This document shows, piece after piece, positions 1-7,672 of a stretch of DNA of 64,000 nt. Position numbers and translations under genes: made by a program. Position 1 is the stretch's first letter. The number at the start of each line of letters is the position of its first letter. A model generated the notes under the pieces. It did not search any database and was not told the origin of the DNA. It saw only the letters and a program-made list of their open reading frames with translations. The stretch comes from Natrinema altunense (GTDB taxonomy: Archaea > Halobacteriota > Halobacteria > Halobacteriales > Natrialbaceae), in assembly GCF_000731985.1 (NCBI RefSeq), contig NZ_JNCS01000013.1:22996-86995 (forward strand). The letters run 5' to 3'.

Positions 1-158
1 CTGCCCTGAGTGGCGACGATGGTCATCTTCGTCCCGTCGCCATCATCGGCGACCGTTTCCTCGAGTTCCGCGACGCGCTCGCGCAGCGCCTGTAACTCGG
101 CGGGGTCGAACGCGCGCTCCGCGTCGTCGGTCGGCGGCGGCGAGTGCTCCGTGCTCAT
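1..158 (-). CDS. DsrE/DsrF-like sulfur-relay family protein (N-terminal part, cut by window edge)
   Basis: Only the first 52 or so residues are present. They show an acidic start, a short predicted helix (about residues 20-35, AELQALRERVAELEE) and then KMTIVATQG, which resembles the first strand of DsrE/DsrF/DrsH-like proteins. The ATG at 158 overlaps the TusA stop by 4 bases (ATGA), so the two are translationally coupled. In the family these proteins carry or pass on persulfide sulfur, often next to TusA and rhodanese. The active-site region lies outside the window, so the assignment rests on the first strand and on context. Confidence 0.65.
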   Translation of the reverse strand, partial: MSTEHSPPPTDDAERAFDPAELQALRERVAELEETVADDGDGTKMTIVATQG

Positions 159-403
159 TCTGCCGTCTTCTCCACGTAGTGGATGTACCGGTCGTCGTCC
201 GCGACCTGCTCGAGGAGGGCGACACCGTCGGTACCGTCGGCCCATCCCTGAATGTCGCTCATGCTGCCCGAGTCCGTCGCGACGACCTCGAGCACGTCGC
301 CGGCCTCGAGGTCGTCGATCGCTTGTTTGGTCTTCACGACGGGCATCGGACAGGATTGTCCTGTCACGTCCAGCGTGTCCGTGGTCTGATATTCCGAACT
401 CAT
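155..403 (-). CDS. tusA: TusA-family sulfurtransferase
   Basis: An 82-residue protein, the usual TusA length, with the CPMP motif at residues 18-21 (GQSCPMPVVKTK). Cys18 is the expected persulfide-carrying residue. TusA proteins pass sulfane sulfur between rhodanese, DsrE and acceptor proteins in the cytoplasm. The gene is coupled to the downstream DsrE-like gene and diverges from the rhodanese-MBL operon across a 242-base region with operator-like repeats. A TATA-like element lies at 455-462 on the minus strand, about 50 bases before the ATG. Family and orientation are clear; the exact donor and acceptor are inferred from the neighbours. Confidence 0.93.
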   Translation of the reverse strand: MSSEYQTTDTLDVTGQSCPMPVVKTKQAIDDLEAGDVLEVVATDSGSMSDIQGWADGTDGVALLEQVADDDRYIHYVEKTAE

Positions 404-431
404 GGGTTTTGTCTGTGCTCCGTATTGGAGC

Positions 432-443
432 TATTACACAATA
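432..443 (-). promoter_or_regulatory. Operator-like site, imperfect, at the tusA transcription start
   Basis: TATTACACAATA keeps a perfect right half (CAATA) of the TATTG-N2-CAATA repeat and has one mismatch in the left half. It lies about 25 bases downstream of the TATA-like box for tusA, so it would overlap the transcription start. A regulator bound here would be expected to repress. The position is inferred without mapping data. Confidence 0.4.
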
Positions 444-471
444 TAGCCGCTACGCATAAAAGAGTGCCGGT

Positions 472-483
472 TATTGTACAATA
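472..483. promoter_or_regulatory. Operator-like palindrome TATTGTACAATA between tusA and the rhodanese-MBL operon
   Basis: A perfect 12-bp palindrome in the divergent region. On the minus strand it precedes the tusA TATA-like element (455-462). On the plus strand it is followed directly by GCAAAC, a BRE-like string also found after the copy at the thioredoxin promoter. The same repeat recurs before the TauE operon, the HTH-regulator gene and trxA, so it is probably a shared binding site. Confidence 0.65.
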
Positions 484-576
484 TGCAAACATCCATATCC
501 GATGGGTAGGCAGTACCTGTCTTAAATGGCTCAGTACACCCCCTATAGACGTTTTATCTCTAGAGAGGGGTCACTA

Positions 577-614
577 TATTGTGGGGTATAGAAAATACTA
601 CGCAAACCCTTAAG
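577..614 (+). promoter_or_regulatory. Proximal promoter of the rhodanese-MBL operon with an operator half-site
   Basis: TATTGTG at 577-583 matches the left half of the shared repeat; the right half is degenerate. CGCAAAC at 601-607 looks like a BRE and CCTTAAG at 608-614 like a TATA box, about 32 bases before the ATG at 646. That suits a leaderless or nearly leaderless transcript. The BRE-TATA string closely resembles that at the trxA promoter. Confidence 0.5.
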
Positions 615-645
615 TGCGAGGAGCCGATATCGGGAACTGTACAAC

Positions 646-1839
646 ATGGACGACATGGACTTTCCAACGCCGGACGCCGAGATCGAATCGGTCAGTCCCG
701 ACGAGTTGCGGACCCGAATCGACGCGGGAGCGGATATCGCGCTCCTCGACACCCGTATGGAATCGGAGTATGACGAGTGGAAAATCGACGGCCGGAACGT
801 CGACTCCATCAACATCCCGTATTTCGAGTTCCTGGACGACGAAATCGACGACGGCGTTCTTGCACGGCTTCCCGACGACCGCAAACTTACCGTCGTGTGT
901 GCGAAGGGCGGCTCGAGCGAGTACGTCGCCGGGACGTTGACGGAGCGCGGCTACGACGTCGACCACCTCGAGAACGGGATGAACGGCTGGGCGCGCGTCT
1001 ACGACCGCGTCGAAGTCGAGCGCTACGACGGGCACGGAACGCTCTACCAGTACCAGCGCCCCGCAACGGGCTGTCTCGGCTACCTCGTCGTCGACGGCGG
1101 CGACGCGGCCGTGATCGACCCGCTGCGTGCGTTCACCGATCGGTATCTCGAGGACGCCGACGAACTCGGTGCCGATCTGCAGTACGCGATCGACACGCAC
1201 ATTCACGCGGACCACATCTCCGGGGTCCGCGCGCTCGACGCCGTCGGCGTCGAGGGCGTCGTCCCCGAGGCGTCGGTCGACCGCGGCGTCACCTACGCCG
1301 ACGAGATGACCCTCGCGGCGGACGGCGACGAGTTCCAGGTCGGGTCGGCGACGATCGAGACCGTCTCCACGCCCGGCCACACCTCCGGCATGACAGCGTA
1401 CCTGCTCGATGGCTCGCTGCTCGCGACCGGTGACGGGCTGTTCGTCGAGAGCGTCGCCCGCCCCGACTTGGAGGAAGGCGACGACGGCGCTCCCGAGGCG
1501 GCCGCACAGCTCTACGAGTCGCTCCAGGAGCGCGTGCTGCCCCTGCCCGACGACACGCTGATCGGCGGCGCACACGTCAGCGACGCCGCCGAGCCCGCCG
1601 AAGACGGGACCTACACCGCACCGATCGGGCAACTCGAGGCGGAGATGGACGCGCTGACGATGGACGAAGACGCGTTCGTCGAGCTGATCCTCTCGGATAT
1701 GCCGCCTCGACCGGCCAACTACGAGGACATCATCCCGACGAACCTCGGTCAGCAGGCGGCCGGCGACGAGGAGGCGTTCGAACTCGAACTCGGCCCGAAC
1801 AACTGTGCCGCGAGCCAGGAGTCGCTCGCCGGTGACTAA
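646..1839 (+). CDS. Rhodanese-metallo-beta-lactamase fusion, persulfide dioxygenase-like
   Basis: 397 residues. An N-terminal rhodanese domain (about 10-120) has a candidate catalytic Cys85 in VVCAKGGSS. The metallo-beta-lactamase domain (about 125-370) has the HIHADH metal motif at 185-190 and the STPGHT histidine motif further on. The layout fits ETHE1/CstB-type enzymes, which oxidise persulfide to sulfite and move sulfane sulfur with the rhodanese domain. The tail ELGPNNCAA holds a Cys also present in the paralogue at 43938. It is first in a tight run with the YeeE/YedE genes (5-base gap, then a 1-base overlap). The nearby MDDM start suits the TATA spacing. Catalysis is inferred from the fold; it could be another hydrolase acting on a sulfur substrate. 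Confidence 0.85.
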   Translation: MDDMDFPTPDAEIESVSPDELRTRIDAGADIALLDTRMESEYDEWKIDGRNVDSINIPYFEFLDDEIDDGVLARLPDDRKLTVVCAKGGSSEYVAGTLTERGYDVDHLENGMNGWARVYDRVEVERYDGHGTLYQYQRPATGCLGYLVVDGGDAAVIDPLRAFTDRYLEDADELGADLQYAIDTHIHADHISGVRALDAVGVEGVVPEASVDRGVTYADEMTLAADGDEFQVGSATIETVSTPGHTSGMTAYLLDGSLLATGDGLFVESVARPDLEEGDDGAPEAAAQLYESLQERVLPLPDDTLIGGAHVSDAAEPAEDGTYTAPIGQLEAEMDALTMDEDAFVELILSDMPPRPANYEDIIPTNLGQQAAGDEEAFELELGPNNCAASQESLAGD

Positions 1840-1844
1840 CCCCA

Positions 1845-2402
1845 ATGGTAGCTGATCCAGTCCCACTCCAGCTGACCGCCGAGCTGTTCCCCAACGGGAT
1901 CAGTCGCTACGCCGTCGGCGGGATGCTCGTCGGTCTCGGCACGGTCGTCATCTACGTCGGAACCGGCATTCCGGCCGGGGCGAGCACGTTCCTCGAGTCG
2001 ACGCTGTCGTACGTCTCCGGGCAGTCGCGGTTCCAACGGTACGTCGCGTCCCGGGACTGGCGCGTCGTGTTCACGCTCGGGATCATCCTGGGCGGGCTGG
2101 CGTTCGCGGCGACGGTCCAGTCCGGAGTGATCACGACCTCGCTCTACGAAGCCGGAACGACCGGCGAGCGATACGAGGTCGGCGGCGTGACGCTCTGGGC
2201 GACCGACGTGCAGGCCTGGCGGCTGCTGGTCGGCGGCCTCTTCGTCGGGATCGGGACCCGAATCGGCAAAGGGTGTACGTCGGGCCACGGGGTCTGCGGC
2301 GTCGGCTCGGCGTCGAAGACCTCGATCGTCGGCGTGATGACGTTCTTGACGGTCGCGATCGCGACCGCACAGATCGTCGCGGCACTGGGGGTGAGTCCGT
2401 AA
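1845..2402 (+). CDS. YeeE/YedE-family sulfur transporter, first half
   Basis: 185 residues with several hydrophobic segments and the signature GKGCTSGHGVCGVG (about 142-154), where Cys144 and Cys151 match conserved transport-path cysteines of YeeE/YedE proteins. Family members move thiosulfate or other sulfur species across the membrane. It is half the length of TsuA-type proteins, and the next gene supplies a second half, as in PmpA/PmpB pairs linked to BigR-regulated sulfide detoxification operons. The stop overlaps the next start by one base (TAATG). Confidence 0.88.
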   Translation: MVADPVPLQLTAELFPNGISRYAVGGMLVGLGTVVIYVGTGIPAGASTFLESTLSYVSGQSRFQRYVASRDWRVVFTLGIILGGLAFAATVQSGVITTSLYEAGTTGERYEVGGVTLWATDVQAWRLLVGGLFVGIGTRIGKGCTSGHGVCGVGSASKTSIVGVMTFLTVAIATAQIVAALGVSP

Positions 2403-2860
2403 TGGCGGACCGCCATCCCCTGTTCATGCCGCTGATCCTCGTCGGCGGCCTGCTGTTCGGGTTCGGGCTCGGGTTCAGCCAGATGGCGCGCCCGGAGGTC
2501 GTGCTGCAGTTCCTGCAGTTCGAGGACATCGGACTGCTGTTCGTCATGTTCGGCGCGGCGATCGTCTCCGGAATCGCCTTCGCCGTGATGCCCCGACTCC
2601 GGGACAGCGCGCCGCTAACTGGCGACCGGTACGAACGCCGGCTGAAGCCGTTCGATCGGAACGTCCTGATCGGCGGCGCGATCTTCGGCATCGGCTGGGG
2701 CCTCTCGGGGATCTGCCCCGGCGCGGCCTACGCCAGCCTCGGCGTCGGTAACGTCTCCATCCTGTGGGCGCTCGCCGGCATGTTCGTCGGTGCCTACCTA
2801 CAGGGTGTCTGGCGGAGCACGCGCGCCACGACCGATATCGTCCCGTCGGATGCCGACTGA
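2402..2860 (+). CDS. YeeE/YedE-family sulfur transporter, second half (DUF6691-like)
   Basis: 152 residues from the ATG at 2402, which overlaps the previous stop by one base. It is strongly hydrophobic, with the Cys motif LSGICPGAAY near residue 100, matching the second half of YeeE/YedE transporters. A longer upstream reading exists but would overlap the previous gene heavily, so the coupled ATG is preferred. It probably pairs with the 1845 product to make one sulfur channel. The direction of transport is not shown by the sequence. Confidence 0.85.
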   Translation: MADRHPLFMPLILVGGLLFGFGLGFSQMARPEVVLQFLQFEDIGLLFVMFGAAIVSGIAFAVMPRLRDSAPLTGDRYERRLKPFDRNVLIGGAIFGIGWGLSGICPGAAYASLGVGNVSILWALAGMFVGAYLQGVWRSTRATTDIVPSDAD

Positions 2861-2904
2861 CGCCCCTCGAGTCTCGAGAACCGAAACACGGCTTACAGAT
2901 ACGA

Positions 2905-4077
2905 ATGGAGCTCACAACGATACTGCTGTTCGCCACCGCGGCCGTCGCGAGCCTGTTCATGGCCTGGGTGATCGGTGCCGGCTCGAGCGGTGCGACGCCC
3001 TTCGCGCCGGCCGTCGGCGCGAACGCGATTCCGACGATGCGCGCGGCGTTTCTCGTCGGCATCCTCGGCTTCGCCGGGGCGGTAACGCAGGGCGCAAGCG
3101 TCTCGGAAACCGTCGGCACCGGTCTCGTCGAGGGAGTCACGCTCCCGGTCGGCGGCGTCATCGTCGTCCTGCTGATCGGTGCCGGGCTGATGGCGATCGG
3201 CATCGCCACCGGCTATCCGATCGCGACCGCGTTTACCGTGACCGGCTCGGTCATCGGCGTCGGCGTCGCGCTCGGCGGCGATCCGGCCTGGGGGAAGTAC
3301 GCCGAAATCGGCGCGGTGTGGGTCCTCACGCCGTTCGTCGGCGGGGGGATCGCCTACGGGATCGCCAGCGTCCTCCCGCGGCCGGACGTGCCCGAGGCCG
3401 TCAGCGTGCCGCTCCTCGCCGGGGTCGTCGGCACCGTCGTCGCGAACCTCGAGTTCGCCTTCCTCTCGTCGGTCGGTGGAACGCTCGCCGCCGCCGGGAC
3501 CGCTGCGGTCTCGGCGGATGGGACTGCCGTAACGGCCGCGATCTCGCTCGGAATCGGCGTCGTGATCGCGGCCGCCGTCCGCTGGGATATCGGCCGCGAT
3601 CAGGCCGACGGCCTGCGCCGGTTCCTGCTCTCGCTCGGCGCGCTCGTGGCGTTCTCGGCGGGCGCGAGCCAGGTCGGACTAGCCGTCGGGCCGCTGTTCC
3701 CGCTGCTCGCGGACACGCCGATGGTGTCACCGATCGCGGTGTTGCTCGGCGGGGGCGTCGGGATGCTCGTCGGTTCCTGGACGAGCGCACCGCGGATGAT
3801 CAAGTCGATCTCACAGGAGTACGCGTCGCTGGGCCCGCGCCGTTCGATCGCGACGCTCGTCCCCTCGTTTCTCATCGCCCAGACCGCGGTCCTGCTCGGG
3901 GTACCGGTCTCGTTCAACGAGATCGTCGTGAGCGCCATCGTCGGCAGCGGGCTCGCGGTCGCCGGCGGGGCCGGCGTCAGCCCCCGCAAACTGGGGCTCA
4001 CCGTCGCCGCCTGGATCGGCTCGCTCGTGCTCGCGTTCGGGCTGGGCTACGGTTCGATGTGTCTCGTCGGCCCGTAG
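2905..4077 (+). CDS. PiT-family anion permease (phosphate or sulfate/thiosulfate)
   Basis: 390 residues, hydrophobic throughout, with two repeated halves typical of PiT permeases. The first has AGSSGATPFAPAVGANAIP near residue 25, the second a related GSWTSAPRMIKSIS near residue 290. PiT members carry phosphate, but CysP, a member of the same family, carries sulfate. The position just downstream of the sulfur-transport pair makes a sulfur oxyanion a reasonable guess. The ATG at 2905 is 44 bases after the preceding stop and begins directly at the first membrane segment. The substrate cannot be settled from the sequence. Confidence 0.8.
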   Translation: MELTTILLFATAAVASLFMAWVIGAGSSGATPFAPAVGANAIPTMRAAFLVGILGFAGAVTQGASVSETVGTGLVEGVTLPVGGVIVVLLIGAGLMAIGIATGYPIATAFTVTGSVIGVGVALGGDPAWGKYAEIGAVWVLTPFVGGGIAYGIASVLPRPDVPEAVSVPLLAGVVGTVVANLEFAFLSSVGGTLAAAGTAAVSADGTAVTAAISLGIGVVIAAAVRWDIGRDQADGLRRFLLSLGALVAFSAGASQVGLAVGPLFPLLADTPMVSPIAVLLGGGVGMLVGSWTSAPRMIKSISQEYASLGPRRSIATLVPSFLIAQTAVLLGVPVSFNEIVVSAIVGSGLAVAGGAGVSPRKLGLTVAAWIGSLVLAFGLGYGSMCLVGP

Positions 4078-4270
4078 CGACGGCCGAGACACCGGCCTGT
4101 TCCGGGTGGGTTCGAACCGCGGCCCCTTCACCTCGAGACCAGCGTCGCTTTCGACGCTCCGACCACAAATATTACCGCTTTCCCGTCTCTCAGACACGAA
4201 TAGGGCGACTCGTTCGGATCGAAAAGCACCGGTTGACGAATCGCGGTTCCAGCATTCCCCACGACACACC

Positions 4271-5692
4271 ATGATCGACCCGGTCTTCGCAAGCAGGCTA
4301 CAGTTCGCGCTTACCACCATCGTCCACATCGTCTTTCCCGTGATGAGCATGGGGCTTGCACCCTTCCTCGTCTACTTCACGTGGAAAGACATCCGTACCG
4401 GGCAACCGATTTACGAGCAGTTACGCAGGTTCTGGACGCGGATCTTCGCCGTCAGCTTCGTCGTCGGCACCGTGACCGGGATCGTCCTCGAGTTCGAGTT
4501 CGGGACCAACTTCGCGGCGTTTTCCACGACCGCCGGCGAACTGTTCGGCGGCCCGCTCGCGCTCGAGGGGATGATGGCGTTCATGCTGGAGGCGACGTTT
4601 CTCGGGATCTTCGTCTTCGGCCGCGAGCGCGTCGGAAACGTGCTGTACATGTGTTCGGCGATCGCCGTCGGGCTCGGAACGTGGCTCTCGGCGCTCTGGA
4701 TCCTGATCGCCAACTCGTGGATGCAAACCCCGCGGGGCTACGAACTGGCCACGGAGAACGGCCAGACGATCGTGCAGTTGGTCGATCCCGTGGCCGCCTA
4801 CGCGAACCCGCGGTTTCCCTGGATGTTCGTTCACATGCAAAACGCCGCCGTCGAGTCCGTCGCGCTGTTCATGGCCGGCCTCGGCGCGTACTTCGTCTTC
4901 AGACACCACGTCTGGGGGTATCCGGTCGAGCGCATCGGCTTCTGGGAGACGACGCTCAAGTTCGGCCTCCTCGCGCTACTCATCACCGCGCCGTTGCAGG
5001 TGCTCCACGGCGACCTGTACGCGCGACACGTCGTCGAAACGCAGCCACAGAAGTTCGCCGCGATGGAAGCGGTCTGGGAGACCGACTCCTACGTCCCCGA
5101 GTACATCGTCGCGTTCCCGACGAGCATCCAGGACCTCTTCGATCCGCGGGCCAAGGACATCTTCGGCATCGGCATCCCCGGCGGGGCGTCGTGGCTCGCC
5201 AGCGGCGGCGATCCGCAGGCGACCATCCAGGGACTCGAGGAGTTCAGTGGCCCACAGCCGCCCGTCGCGATCGTCTTCTGGGCGTTCCGGATCATGGTCG
5301 CGCTCGGCTTCTGGTTCGTCCTGCTCGCCGTCTGGGGCGGCTACCGCTGGTGGCGGGGCGAACTCCTCGAGGACGACCTCCTCCAGAAGGCCCTGATGAT
5401 CTCGACGCCGCTGGGACTTCTCGCGGTCGAACTCGGCTGGGTCGTCACCGAAGTCGGTCGCCAGCCGTGGCTCATCCAGGACGTCTTGCGAACGAGCGAG
5501 GGCGTCTCGACGGGACTGACGGCTGTCGAAGCGACGACGACGCTTGCCGGGTTCGCCGTCGTCTACCTCGGACTGCTCGCGCTCTATGCGTACGTCGTCG
5601 TCCGAATCGTCCGTGCCGGCCCGCCGAAGGTGGACGGTCCCGAACTGGACGGGACGGGGACGCCCGCGTCGGAGGTGCAGGCCGATGACTGA
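4271..5692 (+). CDS. cydA: Cytochrome bd ubiquinol oxidase subunit I
   Basis: 473 residues. The N-terminal LTTIVHIVFPVMSMG carries the conserved heme-ligand-region histidine, and VGRQPWLIQDVLRT near residue 400 is the CydA signature. The loop before it is short. CydA carries the hemes and the quinol-oxidation site of this high-affinity, sulfide-tolerant terminal oxidase in the cytoplasmic membrane. The ATG at 4271 is the family start; an upstream in-frame extension lacks family features. A TATA-like AAATATTACC near 4165 suggests a leader of about 80 bases. Its last 8 bases overlap cydB. The neighbouring sulfur genes suggest it keeps respiration going when sulfide is present (inference). Confidence 0.95.
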   Translation: MIDPVFASRLQFALTTIVHIVFPVMSMGLAPFLVYFTWKDIRTGQPIYEQLRRFWTRIFAVSFVVGTVTGIVLEFEFGTNFAAFSTTAGELFGGPLALEGMMAFMLEATFLGIFVFGRERVGNVLYMCSAIAVGLGTWLSALWILIANSWMQTPRGYELATENGQTIVQLVDPVAAYANPRFPWMFVHMQNAAVESVALFMAGLGAYFVFRHHVWGYPVERIGFWETTLKFGLLALLITAPLQVLHGDLYARHVVETQPQKFAAMEAVWETDSYVPEYIVAFPTSIQDLFDPRAKDIFGIGIPGGASWLASGGDPQATIQGLEEFSGPQPPVAIVFWAFRIMVALGFWFVLLAVWGGYRWWRGELLEDDLLQKALMISTPLGLLAVELGWVVTEVGRQPWLIQDVLRTSEGVSTGLTAVEATTTLAGFAVVYLGLLALYAYVVVRIVRAGPPKVDGPELDGTGTPASEVQADD

Positions 5693-6686
5693 CCTGGCCT
5701 CGCTCGCGACCGACCCCCTGTTCGGGCTCCCCCTCGCGGACCTCTGGTTCGGACTGTTGTTCTTCATCTTCGCGACGTTCCTGTTCCTCGATGGCTTCGA
5801 CTTCGGGGTCGGCGTACTGTTCGCGACGCGCGAGGACACCGACGAACGCGAGCAGTTACTGTCCGCGATCGGGCCGTTCTGGGACGGCAACGAGGTGTGG
5901 CTCGTCGTCTTCGGCGGTGCCATGTTCGCGGCGTTCCCGGCCGTCTACGCCAACCTGTTCAGTCGCCACTACCTGCTGCTGTTCGCGATCCTGGGTGCGC
6001 TCATTCTTCGTGGGCTCGCCCCCGAGATGTACGAACAGCGCCACGACGAGGCGTGGCAACGGTGGTGGGGGCGCGCGTTCGTCGTCGGCAGCCTCACGGC
6101 ACCGTTCTTTCTCGGGCTGTTCACCGCGAACTGGCTGCTCGGCGCGACGACGATCGTCACGCTCCCGGGAGTCGTCGTCGGCCTAGCCGTCGTCGCGCTG
6201 ACCATCGTCGATGGCGTGGCGTTCCTGCGACTGAAGACGCGCGGCGACCTTCGCGAGGGTCTCCGGACGGACGGCTACCGCGCGCTCGTGGCGTATCTCC
6301 TCCTGATCGTGGTGACGCTGGGATACGTCTACGGAGCGGCCCCCGCCCTGCGATCGGCCCTGTTCTCCGCGCCGGTCGCCGCGCTCGTCCTCGCCACGCT
6401 CGTCCTCGCCGGGGTGTACGCCGCGGCAACGTGGGCCGACCGCTACTACGTGGCGTTCGGTGCCGTCGCGGGCCTCGTCTTCGCGCTGGTCGGTATCGTC
6501 GCGGGTCTGATGTATCCGATCATCGACCGCGCCGGCGGGCTGACGGTCGAGACGGCCATCGTCTCGACGCTGCCGCTCAACCTCATGTCGATCGGGGCGG
6601 CGATCCTGCTTCCGCTCGTGTTCGTCTACTTCGTGGTCCTCTACTCCGCGTTCAGCGGCCCGATCGAGGCAGGTGAGTCGTACTAA
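5685..6686 (+). CDS. cydB: Cytochrome bd ubiquinol oxidase subunit II
   Basis: 333 residues with the CydB marks LDGFDFGVG (about 28-36) and GPFWDGNEVWL (about 65-75), plus about eight membrane segments. It forms the heterodimer with CydA. The ATG at 5685 overlaps the cydA coding end by 8 bases, and its TAA overlaps the next ATG by one base, so the three genes are one unit. No cydDC or cydX-like gene with a recognisable motif is seen. Confidence 0.95.
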   Translation: MTDLASLATDPLFGLPLADLWFGLLFFIFATFLFLDGFDFGVGVLFATREDTDEREQLLSAIGPFWDGNEVWLVVFGGAMFAAFPAVYANLFSRHYLLLFAILGALILRGLAPEMYEQRHDEAWQRWWGRAFVVGSLTAPFFLGLFTANWLLGATTIVTLPGVVVGLAVVALTIVDGVAFLRLKTRGDLREGLRTDGYRALVAYLLLIVVTLGYVYGAAPALRSALFSAPVAALVLATLVLAGVYAAATWADRYYVAFGAVAGLVFALVGIVAGLMYPIIDRAGGLTVETAIVSTLPLNLMSIGAAILLPLVFVYFVVLYSAFSGPIEAGESY

Positions 6687-7039
6687 TGGGCTCCGACGAC
6701 GATCGCGGCGAGCGGCCGGCCATCGACGACGGTGACACCGAGGGGTTCCCGACGGGCAGCGACGGTGACGCCGCCGCTCGCAACGACGCTCGAGCGACGA
6801 GCGGGTCGGGGACCGAGCCGTCGCCGCCGCGACTGGGTTCCCGAATCCTGGTGACGTGGCTGGAACTCACGATCGTCGGCATCACCGGCGGCCTCCTCGG
6901 TGCGACGGTCGGCGGCCCGCCCGGGTTCGTGATCTACCTAGCGACGACCCTGCTCACCGTCGGTGTCGTCTTCCACAACGTAAACGAACTCGTCAAAGCA
7001 TGGCTCCGAGCCTCGCAAAACGGGAGCGCGATCGAGTGA
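6686..7039 (+). CDS. Small membrane protein coupled to cydAB, unrecognised
   Basis: 117 residues: about 50 acidic, low-complexity residues, then two hydrophobic segments (about 53-75 and 79-97). The ATG overlaps the cydB stop by one base, so translation is coupled. Bacterial bd oxidases often have a one-helix accessory subunit (CydX/CydS); this protein is larger and has no motif that would prove the same role. Function unknown. The start is fixed by the overlap. Confidence 0.65.
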   Translation: MGSDDDRGERPAIDDGDTEGFPTGSDGDAAARNDARATSGSGTEPSPPRLGSRILVTWLELTIVGITGGLLGATVGGPPGFVIYLATTLLTVGVVFHNVNELVKAWLRASQNGSAIE

Positions 7040-7076
7040 GTGCCGAGTGACGATGCTCACGGGCGGTGGACCACGC

Positions 7077-7439
7077 CTACCGCTTCTCCTCCCGCTGCAG
7101 GCGTTCACGCCGGTTTTCGAACTCCTCGTCGGTGAGGTCACCGCGAGCGTAGGCGGTTCGCAGTTCCTCGAGGGCGGGGTCAGTCCGTCGGCCGCTGGCT
7201 CCGCGAACGGCGCGGTACAGGAGATATCCGAGGCCGAGCAGCACCAGTAACGGCACGATCGACATGAGCAGCCACATCCACGTAGCTCCGGTGCCGCCCC
7301 ACATCCCGCCCCGCCACATGTGACCGCCGCCCCAGACGCCCATCATGGGCATCACGAGCACCATCATGAGAACCGGCAGCAGGAGGATCACGGCGATAAC
7401 GACCACCAGTGTCCGAATCAGTGACTCATCGGTTGCCAT
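7077..7439 (-). CDS. SHOCT-domain small membrane protein
   Basis: 120 residues. Two hydrophobic segments (about 9-35 and 50-75) flank a Met/Gly/Trp-rich loop (WGGGHMWRGGMWGG), and a C-terminal SHOCT-type helix pair follows (PALEELRTAYARGDLTDEEF). SHOCT segments end many haloarchaeal membrane proteins and are thought to mediate oligomer contacts. It is convergent with the cyd operon. The Met/His-rich loop could bind a metal such as copper, but that is a guess. Confidence 0.75.
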   Translation of the reverse strand: MATDESLIRTLVVVIAVILLLPVLMMVLVMPMMGVWGGGHMWRGGMWGGTGATWMWLLMSIVPLLVLLGLGYLLYRAVRGASGRRTDPALEELRTAYARGDLTDEEFENRRERLQREEKR

Positions 7440-7672
7440 ACGTCGTCCTTCGATCGCCGGAGTCTTGAACGGTGTGGGGGATACCGATCGCCGGGAATCG
7501 ATCATCCGTCCACGCCAGTTCCGTCGACAGCCACTCCCGAGCGTCGGATTCGACCGACCGGTGACGACAGGGAACCCCTCGCCACACCCAGGAGGAACGC
7601 GAGGATGGAATTCGACGGATCGGAACCGACTCGCAGGGAGTCCGAGTAGCTCGAGCGGGCACCGAATGGCGG

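Noticed and set aside
2764..2904. Upstream extension of the PiT permease to 2764
   Set aside because: It would overlap the preceding gene and lacks hydrophobic or family content; the ATG at 2905 fits better.
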